64,000 nucleotides of DNA from Oscheius onirici (Eukaryota; Nematoda; Chromadorea; Rhabditida; Rhabditidae), in NCBI GenBank assembly GCA_932521025.1, contig OW051469.1, positions 5,344,398 through 5,408,397 of the forward strand. The letters run 5' to 3'. The position numbers and the translations under genes are program-made. Shown piece after piece: positions 33,127 through 44,210 of the stretch (position 1 is its first letter; every line of letters begins with the position of its first letter). The notes beneath the pieces are model-generated. The model did not search any database. It was not told the DNA's origin and saw nothing but the letters and a program-made list of their open reading frames with translations.

Positions 33127-34711
33127 CTATTCATCTTTAGCCCAAGCCCCATCATCATCCTCATCGTCTTCAACAACGTCGTTTTGGACTTTCGTGCCGG
33201 AGGTGATTCTTTGGCCGTTTAGGACAAGACAGTTGATGACTTCAGCTTCTTCTTCCACCACGGCTCCGGGACAGAGAATACTGTTCGAGACAGAGGCTCT
33301 GAAATCTTGTACTCCAAAAAGTAGAGGGACTGAGAGTCAGAGACAATAAGTGGTCAACTCACCCTTTTCCAATATGCACCCCGTCCAATAGAAGACTGTT
33401 CTGAACTCTGGCCTTTTCAGCCAAATGACAGTGATTTCCGACCATACTTCTCTTGATCACACTTCCCGCTCCAACCTATAGATTAATTTTCCACTAGCTG
33501 TTATTCTAAATTACCTGGCTTGAGTTCTCTATTCGACTCTCCATCTGACTGATCCCGGTCTTTTTAAATTCAAAAGTCTGTCCCGGATTGAAATCTTTCA
33601 TCACTTTGTCCAGAGCTCGAGGCATCTGTTTGTTGATCTCAAAATAGGCTGGAATGTTGTTCGCGTGAGCCACAACTTGTCCATTTTCGGTAGAATTGAA
33701 GCAGAGGAAGCATTTCAAGTTGCTCGATACTAGAGTCATCTTTTTCTATATCCTGGTTTATACTACCTGAACACTGTTGTTCCAGAAGAAAAGGGACCAG
33801 ATCGGCTTTTATGGAGGTGAAGTTTCTCTGCTTCAGCACTTCCAGATGCTTCCGCTTCATCAAATAGACGTGACAGTCGTTCAAAAGAGCCGTCATGGTA
33901 ATCTTGGGGAATCTGAAGCAGAATCATTCAGTTGTCTATTAACTTTTGCCAGTTTTTGGTATCTTTCATTTCGAAGAAAAATGTACTTTTGCAGCCAGAT
34001 CATGGCATCCACCGGCTGATCGAAATCGTCTTCGGAGGCCAGAAAGACGATGTTTCGCGTGTCTTCCTGATACCCGATCAAGTCTCTTCCCTTACTCTTC
34101 TTGATCTTTGGTCCGGGCTCAGGACCAGTTACGCAGTTTTCACTGACAAAAACACATAGATCCGCCTAAAAGTTTCTTGTTTTTGGCACGAAAATTGTTG
34201 AAAAAAACCTCGCGAACTCTGAACTGGTCAATTGCGGGCAAAATTGTGCCGTCTGTGACGAAATCACCAGAAATGAGTATCAGATCTTTCTAAAACCTTT
34301 ATCTTTTCTTCTCTTCCTTTTATTTTCCCACCGTGGCTTTGCTCAAGATGCTCCGGAGAACGTCAGCTGTGCCCCAGTCTTCATTCTCTTTGTCTGTGTA
34401 GTGAGCTGCCAATTTCACATTTGCCGGAATCTCGATTGGCGGATCTTTCAGCAGTTTTGTCACTTCGGGACGATGTATTTCACGGAAAACCAGGAGGATT
34501 TCTAGGAAGTTCATGTTTTCTCTTTTCCACTGTAAAATAAGCAAAGGCGGCAAAGAAAATTACCTTGAACCCCAGATCTGACGACTGAACTCACGGGATA
34601 CCAGAACATGGGTATTCCGGCAACTGGAAGGAAGCACTTGGGGTTCTGCTGACAGAGACTGGGCATTCTGTTCCCAACTCCGCCGCAGAATATCACTGAT
34701 TGGAATTCCAT
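33127..34711 (-). CDS. eif-2Bgamma: Translation initiation factor eIF2B subunit gamma
   Basis: eIF2B-gamma is part of the catalytic half of the exchange factor that reloads eIF2 with GTP. The start MEFQSVIFCGGVGNRMPSLC, with PKCFLPVAGIPMFWYPVSSV, is the nucleotidyl-transferase-like domain of the family. DWGTADVLRSI, DLILISGDFVTDG, and CHVYLMKRKHLEVLKQRNFT then SIKADLVPFLLEQQ continue it. The C-terminal part is the left-handed beta-helix with VGAGSVIKRSMVGNHCHL, NSLLLDGVHIG and SNSILCPGAVVEEEAEVINC. The end is acidic (EDDEDDDGAWAKDE). TECR starts about 200 bp upstream on the same strand. Confidence 0.9.
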
Positions 34712-34916
34712 CTTTCCCTGTCTATTGTCTACAAATTTCCACCAGAAAGGTTTCAGAAATTATGTCGGTCTATGAATCCCCGAGAATAAATGAAAATGTG
34801 TCGAAAACTACTAAAATTTACATTCAATAAATATATGAACAGGCAAAGAGAACTGGGATGATTTGGGGAAGAAAAAAAAGACATGAGAAAATGCAAACGA
34901 TTGGGGATAAACAAAT

Positions 34917-36024
34917 CTAGAGTAGGAAAGGGATGATAGCTTTGCGACCTTTGGGATAGTCGGAGAATTCTTTCTTGTAGGCACTGTGTTTCTGCTGGGC
35001 CCAGATCGTCATCTGGATGAAACCGGCCAGTGTGAAGATCAGGGCTAAAATATCACATTTTTTAGCGTTCGAACATGTTTTGTCGGAAGATTCTAAGGAA
35101 AAATAGCTTACCCGGAAGAGACTGAACCATCGTGGAGAAGAAGACCCAGGAGGCGACTTCGTAGGTGTAATTGGGACAGCTGACAAAGTTGAAGAGAAGA
35201 CTGAGCGGATTTCCATCGGGCTTCGGGATGCGACGTTCGCGAGTTCCAGCTGGACGCAGATTTCTCAGCAGGATGTGAATTGACAGATTTCCGAATTCAG
35301 CAACGGCAAATCCGGCAAGGCCCGTGTAGATCTGGAGATCACCGAAGCAAGGAGGAGTGAAGAGCGGATGATTGACGAAGTAGCTGACAAAGGCGGCAAA
35401 ACCCCAATAGTAGGAACAGTTCTAAAGAATTTGATTGTTTGTAGAAAAAAGGGATGACAAACCTTGAAGAGGTTGAAACGAGGCATGGTTCCGTTGCTGA
35501 AGCGATGAATAAACTGGGTCTCGAAGAGTCTCTTGGCGTAGTGGATGCACCAGCAAATACAGGCGTAAGTCACGGCATAATGAATGGGTTTCGAGGCATC
35601 GGCTGAAATCGTTTGAGCACATCACAAAAAATCTCACCTCCATAGATCCAGCTTGGGCGAAGGTAGAAGAGCGGGTAGATGAAGAAGGGACCGGCGTATT
35701 CGATCAGGAATACTGTCTTCCACGGGATCTGCGGTCCAAGGTCGCGAAGGAACAGCTGAGCGTTTTGTTTGGAGAGACCGAGATCGGAAATCTTCTTATC
35801 ATCATCGACGCCTTTGCCCTTCGCATCGGTACGGAGAGACTGACGCTCGACAGTCAAACGGAGCTCTGGAGCATGTGATAAGTGAGAAAATGGGAAGAAA
35901 ACTCACTTTTCTGGGCAATCCTCTTCTTGATGGCTAGAACTGTCTCGTCGCCGGTGATTCCCTCGAGGATGATGATGCTCTTGAGGGACTTGGCGTCCAG
36001 AATCTCCAACGGATAGCCGCTCAT
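34917..36024 (-). CDS. art-1: Very-long-chain enoyl-CoA reductase (TECR)
   Basis: TECR performs the last reduction in ER fatty acid elongation. An N-terminal ubiquitin-like part (MSGYPLEILDAKSLKSIIIL) is followed by RDLGPQIPWKTVFLIEYAGP, FETQFIHRFSNGTMPRFNLF, NCSYYWGFAAFVSYFVNHPL and FGNLSIHILLRNLRPAGTRE, then SCPNYTYEVASWVFFSTM. The end is YKKEFSDYPKGRKAIIPFLL, nearly identical to animal TECR. The steroid 5-alpha-reductase-type C-terminal domain is complete. Five or six exons with short introns. Confidence 0.95.
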
Positions 36025-37035
36025 TTTACCTGTAAAAACAAAATTAGTTGAATAAAAATGTAGAAGCAGAGAACACAACCAAAATGCAGAAAGCTTTTGC
36101 GGTAAAAACATGAATTGACAAAAGCAGTGCTGCATCACCACTAGTTTTTCTGAAACGTTTGCCGAAATAGGTGTGAAAGGAGAAAAAAACAGATGAACTT
36201 AAAACAGTTCGCGAGGTGACCTCTTTAGATGGGGCGCGGGTGGTGCCATTGCTTGGCCGACGGCTCACCACCGGGGTTCTAGGACGCTGCAAAGTCCTAT
36301 CGCAGATCACGAATCGACTGATAGGAGTGTATCTTCAGACAAAATGGTCTAAGAACAAAGAAAGTGGGAGAAAATGTTTGCAGAATTTGAAGAGCCTTAT
36401 GGAAAAGTAATCTTAGTCAATTCGATCAGAGAATGAGCAATAAGCGGAATGTAAACATACAGAAATGTCTTGTGTTGATAGCTAAGATTGATGTCACGAA
36501 AAATGTATACACGAACAAGTTTTCGTCAAATTACCATGCTTTCAATGCAGTTTTCGGCGACAAGCAGTAAAAGAGCAGCAACTGACAAGTATTTTTTATG
36601 CAAAGAACGAAACACTGTCCAAGTGCCATCTGAAGAAGGACGAGAGAAAGACGCACCGTAGAGAGAAACCTTTGCATGAGGTTTTCAGCTGATCTTTCAC
36701 TAACATCTTTTTGAAAGTTTATCGTCTTCTTTAAGTCTTCCAATAAGTACGAAAATAGCAAGAAAATGAAGAGCACACATGATCAAAAGTTGGAAAAGGG
36801 AAGCTAACAACAAGAAGGGAATGAAGAGCAGGAAAACTGAAATTTGTTTGTTTAAGCGCCTAAACGGACTTCAAAATTACTGTAGCCAGTTTTTTGTACG
36901 CAACTGCGTACATCAGTTAAAATCCATCAAAAAGCCCTAGTTTTTTGCTTCAGTCTCTTTCAACAAGCCAATGAAAACAGAACCATGACATTTTGATTGA
37001 ATTTATTGTTTTTTCTATCTTCCTCGAGTCTTTCT
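36025..37035. other. Intergenic kilobase with one structured GC-rich island
   Basis: Apart from the island at 36210-36330 (listed separately) this stretch is AT-rich with short frames on the minus strand that show no domain. No protein gene is supported. AATAAA-like sequences near the right end may serve the minus-strand RNase H gene. Confidence 0.4.
36210..36330. other. GC-rich island with several strong hairpins, possible ncRNA
   Basis: Within 120 bp there are GAGGTGACCTC (36213-36223), GGTGGTG / CACCACC (36239-36245 and 36266-36272), GCCGACGGC inside that loop, AGGAC / GTCCT (36281-36285 and 36294-36298) and TCCTATC / GATAGGA (36295-36301 and 36320-36326). The last two pairs exclude each other. 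It is not a tRNA cloverleaf and I recognise no RNA family. On the minus strand it is also an open frame, so a lost exon is an alternative. Confidence 0.35.
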
Positions 37036-38330
37036 TCAGTTGCGGCTTCCAGGGACGAAGGCACTGTGACTACGAATATGCTCGCGATTGTTCTCTCGGG
37101 AAGCAGCTCGTCCACGCACACCAGTCCAGTCCTTGACACGGCATTCACTTCGGGAACGACGGTTTTGAATCTCCAGTGGCTGACGAGACAGGGCAGCCTG
37201 ACGGGCCAGTTCATCGGCGGCCTGATTTCCTGGAACAATGCTAATATCATTCATACTCAGTGAATAGTTTACCTGGATCGTCGCCGTGACCGTAGACGTG
37301 TTCGAAGAGGACCCCTCGCGGCATACTTTTGGCCTCCTTCTCCAGCCGATGGTACTCTTCGGCGAAAACTGTTCTGTGCTTCACACCCTTCGACATTATC
37401 TGTACCAGAGAGAGGAAGTCCGTTCGCACGATGACCGGCTCATTCTGGTAGAGACGCCAGCCACGGATCAGTTCCAGAGCACGACGGGCAGCTAGGATTT
37501 CGGCCAGACAGCTGTTGTGAATCTGAAAATTGTGATTCAGACTAGGAGAAAAGTGAACATACCTGTCCCTCGATTCTCTCAGCCTTGTTGAGCTCATGTT
37601 TCGGCCCGAAGTAGATTCCGTATCCACTGGTCAGTCGTCCACTTCCAGCCGTCTCTAGACGACTTCCGTCCGTGTAGGCCACGATGACACCGTCCGGACA
37701 TCTCTTGTTCCATTCCCTCTGCTTATCCGGACACATTGTCAGCTCACGGAACTTTCTGTCCTGCTCACAGAGAGCCTCCGTTTGCTCGATCGCTATGGCA
37801 GTGGTCCGGATCGGCTTCCATTGCTTCTGGTAGTCATCGAGACGGCTTCTTCTGGCAGTAGTCCGACGAGACTGAAAGTTTGGTCGACGTTTTCTTGAAT
37901 TGTTTACGAAGGGAGTCTTTTGCCTCAGAGTGGACAGTATAACAGTTTTGGTAGCAAGTAGATTAATGAGTAAGAATCGCATTGGTACGAGGCAGAGTAC
38001 AAAGTGTACATATTTCAGAGTAATCTTTTCTATTTCAAAATTTTGTTAAATTGAGAGGTAAATAAATAAATACTAAACGAGAATCTACCGAATAAAAAAC
38101 GAATAACGACCTACCTTGGGACTGGTGCTCCGGCTTCTTCTAGTGCTAGAGCGGCTTCTAGACCTGACCGACGAGATTGTCCTGTCCTCCGAACTGCTCC
38201 GATCAGTCGAGTCGGTCGTCTCCGTACTTTCTTCCTCCTCGGTCGACCAGCTTTCCTCCGAAACTTCAGAATCAGACGAGTAGTAGGCGGACGAGGGCGA
38301 CGAGCTACTCTTCGAGAGCGAACGTCCCAT
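37036..38330 (-). CDS. rnh-1: RNase H domain protein with Ser/Arg-rich N-terminus
   Basis: The catalytic set of RNase H1 is visible: Asp in VIVAYTDGSRLETAG, Glu in CLAEILAARRALELIRG, Asp in VIVRTDFLSLVQIM, and Asp in GNQAADELARQAA, with the family HVYGHGDDPG block before the last. The domain should cut RNA in RNA-DNA hybrids. The first exon (38330 to about 38116) encodes a Ser/Glu/Thr-rich stretch ending RSRSTSPK, and joins SRRTTARRSRLDDYQKQWKP across an intron of about 240 bp; that join is in frame but is the weakest part of the model. The C-terminus (after 37190) is Arg/Ser-rich. An origin from a retroelement RNase H is possible, but no reverse transcriptase is nearby. Confidence 0.75.
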
Positions 38331-38523
38331 CCAGTCAGTAGAATAGAGTTTACTTTTCTAATTGCTCTAGTTCCTTTTTGAGTTTATTTGTGTTTTAGTT
38401 TTGCTACTTTTCAGAATCTATGTTTCTCTAGTAATTTAACTGCGAAAGGCTACCAGAAGATTGTGCAGAAGACTCTCTCCAAGACAGAAACTCGAATTGT
38501 TTATTCATACTTTATGATCAGAT

Positions 38524-39615
38524 CTATTCATGTTCGCCGCGCATGTTGTGCCGACGGGTGAATAGATGTTCATTTAGAACGGTCATTCGCGAGTAGATCG
38601 GAAACTGGAAGAGGAGAATGAAGCACCACAGAGCTCTAAAACCTTTGTTTTCTATAAAAAATTACAAAGAAACCTCAAGGAGGACATTCCGTAGAAGTAG
38701 ACATTGTGCTGCTCAAAGTTGCGATCGACGGGATTGATGCAGTTGACTGCCAACATGGAGCTGATGGCTGCGGCAATGGCCACGAAAGTGGCATGGTAGA
38801 GGGAAAAGTAGCAGGATCTGTGCCAGTGACACAGCGTGTTCTTTGGCATACGCTCCCATAGTTCGGGCTTGATCCAAATGGCGAGATGATGTAGCTGAGC
38901 CACAATGGAGAAGATAGGACACAGCACGTAGAGGACAATCTGTAGTGTGAGCGAGAAGATGTCAAAGACGGAAGGACGAGCAATCAGATCACAGCGATCC
39001 GTCTCCAGGCGGAAAAGGTAGCAGCGCAGACTGAGCATCGAGTCCGTTTCGTAGAAACACCAGCTCAGGTACACCAGATAGATGCATGCCACCAAACCAA
39101 TCATCTGAAGTTCGTTCTTTTCTTCAAAAAATGAGCAAAAATTGCATAAATAAATGTAAGTCGGTCTTAGTATTGGTTTGCTTTAATCCACAGCCCAAAG
39201 TGGAACCGATTGTCAATTTCCGCTCATGAAACGCCGCATTTATCTTAAGACATAGACACGGAGCTGTAGAGCGTTAGACGGTCGGTTGAAACGAGCACCT
39301 CTATATACACCAGCCGGCCATGCCTGCCGAGGAATTACGGGTGCGAGCTCAGTCCGTTGCAGTGGGGGAGTTTCAGCTGATTTGAAAGGGGGCGGGGCGG
39401 TGTAAGATAGAGGACATGTAAGAAAAGAAACGATGGAATCAATGGACAGTTTTTGAATATACTGAGGGGGAACTATTGGGAAAACCTCATTAAATGAAAA
39501 GACGAAAACTGACCTTCAAGTAGACTTTGACGAACGGATGCGGTTCGATTCTTCTCTCCCATTGTTGCTCGTCGCCATTCCAGTTGTCGTTCGGATTGTT
39601 GTTGTTGTCCATCAT
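38524..39615 (-). CDS. Four-transmembrane protein, unknown family
   Basis: Exon 1 (39615 to about 39513) encodes MMDNNNNPNDNWNGDEQQWE, a polar N-terminus, and VKVYLK. After a 400-bp intron the main exon gives IGLVACIYLVYLSWCFYETD, a loop, IFSLTLQIVLYVLCPIFSIV, YFSLYHATFVAIAAAISSML, and a last exon reached by acceptor GGTTTTAG with ALWCFILLFQFPIYSRMTVL, ending NMRGEHE. The large intron contains GC-rich sequence near 39300-39410 that is not explained. The family is not recognised. Confidence 0.65.
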
Positions 39616-39768
39616 CACAGCTATCACCGAGTAGGGAACTTTAACTATTGAAGGGCTTTTAAACCTTTTCTAATTATCTTGTGTAAGAAAAATACAAAAG
39701 TTTTGAAAACTTTTGAAGGAAAATATAAAAATTAAACAATATCGAGTACTCTCTGATATCAAGAGAAG

Positions 39769-39956
39769 ATGGTTTGTCGACACTCGCTCCGTCTTCACGA
39801 AGTCGAATACACGAAACTCGAGTACATTCTCATCGCCATTCTGGGTATGTTCATCAATTCTATCTCTCAATTCAAAACTCAGCTCTGAACATCTCGATCA
39901 TCGTCGTCCAGGTCGGCTCAATGATTCTCGTCGGCGTCAAAATCATTCGAACATGA
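39769..39956 (+). CDS. Small single-helix membrane protein
   Basis: Exon 1 encodes MVCRHSLRLHEVEYTKLEYI and, across a 38-bp intron (GTATGT to AACTCAG), the helix ILIAILALNISIIVVQVGSM ILVG is formed, ending KIIRT and TGA at 39954-39956. A second open frame starts at an ATG overlapping that TGA (ATGA) and runs to 40057 with a clean amphipathic sequence (MKRLEVAKKTLNELQNNGVN). The two may be one protein if a 32-bp GT-AG stretch (GTCAAA to CTCGAG) is spliced, although that acceptor is poor. The function is unknown. Confidence 0.5.
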
Positions 39957-40318
39957 AACGTCTCGAGGTGGCCAAGAAGACGCTCAACGAACTACAGAAC
40001 AACGGCGTCAACGTCGTTCTGCCACTTTTGCGACAACGAAAACCGACTCCGACCTAAAATCTACAGGAGAGTACAATGAAAATTTCGCGTATCCCTGTGT
40101 TCTTGGTCTTCTACTTTCTCACTCTTCTGCGGATTTCTCGTAATATATTGATAGAACCGTTCTTCTCCCTTCACTCCAGAACTCTGTTGGGCCAACTGGT
40201 CAGTAGAATGGGCAGCCCTGGTCCTGTGACGACCTAGCTGGGTGAGCTTAGCTAACTGACCGTTTGAATTCTTCTTTTTCTCTTCAAAGTGTTTATAATT
40301 GTAAAACTTTTCTAGAGA

Positions 40319-43300
40319 ATGGAAGGAGCTAGTCTTTCAAACTGTACGTATTGTTACACTTTGGAATGTTCCATCCGAATCGTCTCTTCCAATACTGCCA
40401 CAAAATCCAGTTCAATCTCTGCCAAGCAGGCAATACTCACTTTGGGAAGGAACACGTTGAGGTTTTCCCTTGTGTAACTCTGAAGAAATTCTATATAGAG
40501 ACATTCTCCTCCAAGTGGAACTGAAAGCTGCGAGAGGAGCATTTCCAGCAGTTGCTAGTTACCCTCTTTCAGAATGTACAGTTCATTCACAGACTGTCTC
40601 TCAAGGCAAGGGATGCATCGAAATTCCGTCCAGGTAAATTCTTCTATTCTTTTATGGAAATCTCTTCTAGAAGTCTATTGATCCAGATGAGCAACTGTCC
40701 TCCAAGACAGATCAATGTATTCTTGAAGTCTCTGGCTGCCAAATTGGAAATCATGAAGGCGGAAAGAGACCCGAAGAACAATTTGAAAACTCCTATCTCG
40801 ATGGCAAGGTATACTTTTCTCTTTGACTTTGATTCCGACGATTTAGAAAAGCTCTCATGCAAGGACTTCCAAATGTTTTCAATGTTCTGAGTCCACTGAG
40901 TGTTGGTGAAATTCGTCAAGTCCGAAGGTTGGTATCTTATTGTTTTTCACTCACTTTCCCAGATTGCGTGGTGTGTCAACTGGCAACTCTCCTCTGGCCA
41001 AAGGACTCAAATCTCCAAAAACGCCGTCGAATCTGAAGAAACGACCACTAGCCGAAGTTCAAACTACGACACCTACAACATCAAAAGCAGTCAGTTCAGG
41101 TCTCTCTCGTCTCCCATCCATTTCCAAAGCAAGTTTTTTTATCTTGCAGTCGAAAGTTTTGTTAAGACTGAACCTCGTATTGAACTGACTGATGAACAAA
41201 GAAAAGTAGTTCGAGCCGTCGTAAGCGAGAAAAAGAACGTCTTCTTTACTGGCAGTGCTGGAACTGGAAAGTCATTGGTCTTGCGCCGAATAATTGAAAT
41301 GCTGCCCTCATCCACAACCTATATAACTGCTGCCACAGGTTCTATTCAGCCAACAACAAGAATCATAGTTTGCAGGAGTCGCTGCCTGTCAACTCGGCGG
41401 GATTACTCTTCACAGTTTCTGTGGAATCGGAGTTGGAGCAGGCTCTATGGAACAATCGTTGAAAGTGGGCTTCTAGCATTTTTATTTCGTTTCATATGTT
41501 GACTATTTGAGCTTCTTTTGAGCTCTTATTCTTCGGACGGACGCATGGCTGTCTTCTCGGCTTTCGGAGTAGAACTTTGAAACTTCTGGATCTCGTGATG
41601 GGACAGCCAGTCGCGAATTTGACGAGCCATCTCTTGGTGGTACATCTTTCGAGCCATGTGGAACTGGAAACTCTTTTTTTCAGACTTTTCAAAAACGTGC
41701 CTTGATAAGATCCCTCTGATGCAGGAAGTTGTAGATGGGATACTTCTCGAGCCAAGTGTCGGACAGATTCATGATGAGGGCATTGTAGCTGTTGACGGCC
41801 TCCTCGTACTTCGGACCAGTCTTCTGAAGATCCTCATTAGTCTTGGCCCGACGGATCTGTAAAGCCCTCTCATCCATGGTCAGCAGATGTTCCTTCAGTT
41901 TCTGTCGATCCACAGCAAACTCGTGATTGAATCTGCAGAGGAACTCGTGCGTTCCGTAGGAATACTTTAGAGCCAAGTCGCGATTTTCCTTCTCGACGGC
42001 AGCCAGCTTCTTGTTCAGACGCATCAAGGAGCCGATCCAGTCTCTTTCCGCATCCGAGTTCATGAAGAGCAGATTGCGATCCTGTTTGATCCGGACATCG
42101 GCCGTTCCGATGTTGTTCATCATGTCTAGATGGGAGGCCAGTCGATTGTGCGTGTTGTCTGCCGAATGCTTCTCGTGCAGTTTGTGATGACGAAAGAGGT
42201 CGAGATTCGGCTGCATCATGGCCTCACAGCCCGTGTACATCTGCAGGAGTCCCTTCTCGTATCTTTCCACCTTAAAAATCCTTTGTATTGAATTGCTTGG
42301 ATCCTCACGATGAGAATGTTCCTTTCGAAGTTCGGCTCCAGCTGATATCGATCTGATTGTCTGATTCCGACCTACGTAGCAGCTTTCAGAAAACTCTTCC
42401 GGAAAAAGTCGCCAAACTTGTTCGATTTGCTGGCGTCACCAGCTTTGCCCTTCAGCTTGCTCTTTTGACGTTTGCTCTTCTCTGGAAATTGGGTGGATTC
42501 TACTGGTTCGAGAAAAAAAGAGCCTACCTGCCATGGCGAGTCCGTCTGTCCAAGTGATTGCTCTGCAATCTTTACTTGTAAAACAAGCTAGGATTATCAG
42601 TGTAACAGGTCAATACGTTTGAATCATTAGGTGGGTTTTTCTCTCGTAGCTTGAATGAACTGTTATCAAATTGATCGGTCTTTATAAAACAAGATATGCA
42701 GTCTCTACGACAAAAAAGTCCCAACGGGAAGATGGTAGATCATGGTACAATTTCAGGTAGCCATGGCAAAGAAGAACACAGTAAAGCAATGGAAAGAGTG
42801 TACTCATCTGATTGTCGACGAGATTTCCATGATCGAAGCCGACTTCTTCGACACAATAGAGTTTGTGAGTCTTTTCATTCTACCAACATAAAACCTTAGG
42901 TCGCTAGAAGCATACGGAACTCTGATGCCCCTTTCGGAGGAATCCAACTGATCATCACTGGCGATTTCCTCCAATTACCCCCTGTTGTCAAGCAAGAGGA
43001 GGACCTCAAGTTCTGTTTCGAGAGTTCATCTTGGCCCCGATGTGTGGAAAAGGTTATTCTGTTGACCGACGTGAAGAGACAAGACGACCAACGCTTTGTG
43101 AAGATTCTGCAAAGTATTCGAATGGGAAGGTAATGGGATTCATTTTGTAGGAGATCTGAGAGTCTGTTTTCAGATGTGAACCCTCAGAAGAAGTCATTCT
43201 GAAGGCGACGAGTAGAACAGATTTTGAAGGGAGAGAAATTGTTCCGACCAGACTTTGTACTCATACTCACGACGCCGATCACATTAATCGACTGAGTCTG

Positions 43301-44168
43301 AACAAGCTGGAAAGTATGGGTTTATTACCTCATATTTGTGCGAGGACCGTTCGTCCGAGTTTTAGGCTAAGCGGCAAACTAGAGTAACGCTGTTCAAAGA
43401 TAGAGTAACTCGCTTATTCTAAATTTGGGTTGCGCCTGTTTTCCAAAACAACAATTGAAACTACAGTGATATTTATAGCTGATTCAAAGACCTTCTCTGC
43501 CGAAGACTCACAACTGATCCCCAGCTGTGCACAGTCCTTAGCTCCCAAAGTTCTCGTCCTCAAAAGAGAAAGTCAAGTTATGTTGAACAAGAATCTCGAC
43601 CTCGCCCGTGGTCTTTCCAATGGAAGCAGAGGAGTTATTCGATCCTTCTCGAAGTACGGCTGGCCCGTTGTCAAATTCTTGAGCATAGACGAGGAAATTG
43701 AAGTTTTTGTTCCCTCTGAAATGAAAAAAATATTCCTTCAGGTGAAACCAGCCAGTTTTCAAATTCGATTATCGGGAAATGACGAGCCGTTCATCAGAAG
43801 ACAAGTTCCTCTTCAGCTGGCCTGGGCTATTTCGATTCACAAATCTCAAGGATTGACATTGGATGCCATTGAACTCAACGTTTCCAAGTAAAATCGCTTA
43901 AAATTTGAATATCTCGAAGTTTAGGGTTTTCGCTGAGGGACAGGCCTATGTAGCTCTATCCAGAGCTCGGAGCTTATCTTCAATCAAGGTCTTCGGTTTT
44001 GATTCCGCCCTCATTCGATCGAACAAACGCGTCTTGGAGTACGTTTTTTTGAAAGACATGTCATGTACTTTTTTTTCCAGATTTTATCGGTCTTTGAAGG
44101 AGAACCTCGATGAAGACGAGGAACCAAACAATTTTGTCATCAGAAAACGAAGCAGGCTTTCGTTTTAA
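40319..44168 (+). CDS. pif-1: PIF1 5'-3' DNA helicase
   Basis: PIF1 unwinds G-quadruplexes and DNA-RNA hybrids in nucleus and mitochondria. The N-terminal domain is recognisable (ILTLGRNTDILLQVELKAAR; SNCPPRQINVFLKSLAAKLE) after a 43-bp intron that also removes an apparent frame break. The helicase motifs are: FFTGSAGTGKSLVLRR (Walker A), ATGVAACQLGGITLHSFCGI, HLIVDEISMIEADFFD (Walker B), IQLIITGDFLQLPPV, VMLNKNLDLARGLSNGSRGV, QLAWAISIHKSQGLTLDAIE and GQAYVALSRARSL. The end KRSRLSF could be a nuclear signal. A 1292-bp intron (41465-42756) splits the helicase domain and carries a complete minus-strand gene. Confidence 0.93.
41526..42534 (-). CDS. Coiled-coil protein nested in a PIF1 intron
   Basis: A Lys-rich N-terminus (MAEKSKRQKSKLKGKAGDAS, then KFGDFFRK) joins NRYQLEPNFERNILI by a 42-bp intron and then VERYEKGLLQMYTGCEAMMQ after another short intron. 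The body is mainly helical (MRLNKKLAAVEKENRDLALK, FAVDRQKLKEHLLTMDERAL). The last exon is FHMARKMYHQEMARQIRDWL and ends in an acidic tail. The last donor reads AAG then GCACGT, a GC-AG intron, which is the only in-frame join found. I do not recognise the family; length is about 270 residues. A cytoskeletal or ciliary coiled-coil role would be a guess. Confidence 0.7.
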
Positions 44169-44210
44169 CTTGAGCTGTATTAAAAATTTATTATTGTTCA
44201 GCTAAACCCA

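Noticed and set aside
32609-33176. Longer minus-strand ORF extending upstream of the secreted pseudogene
   Set aside because: Comparison with paralogue 1 places the start at MLVTWLLVIWL (32972); the extra upstream codons are 5' non-coding sequence.
39240-39430. GC-rich tract in the four-helix gene's first intron as a tRNA or snRNA
   Set aside because: No cloverleaf, no A and B boxes and no Sm-site pattern could be found.
40319-40560. PIF1 first exon seemed to need a frameshift or a 25-bp intron
   Set aside because: A 43-bp intron (donor GTTGAG, acceptor TATATAG) joins LGRNT to DILLQVELK in frame and fits the family.
42360-42400. In-frame TAG in the nested coiled-coil gene, taken first as a 15-bp intron or readthrough
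   Set aside because: A 42-bp intron (GTTTTC to CAATCAG) removes it and gives FFRKNRYQLEPN.
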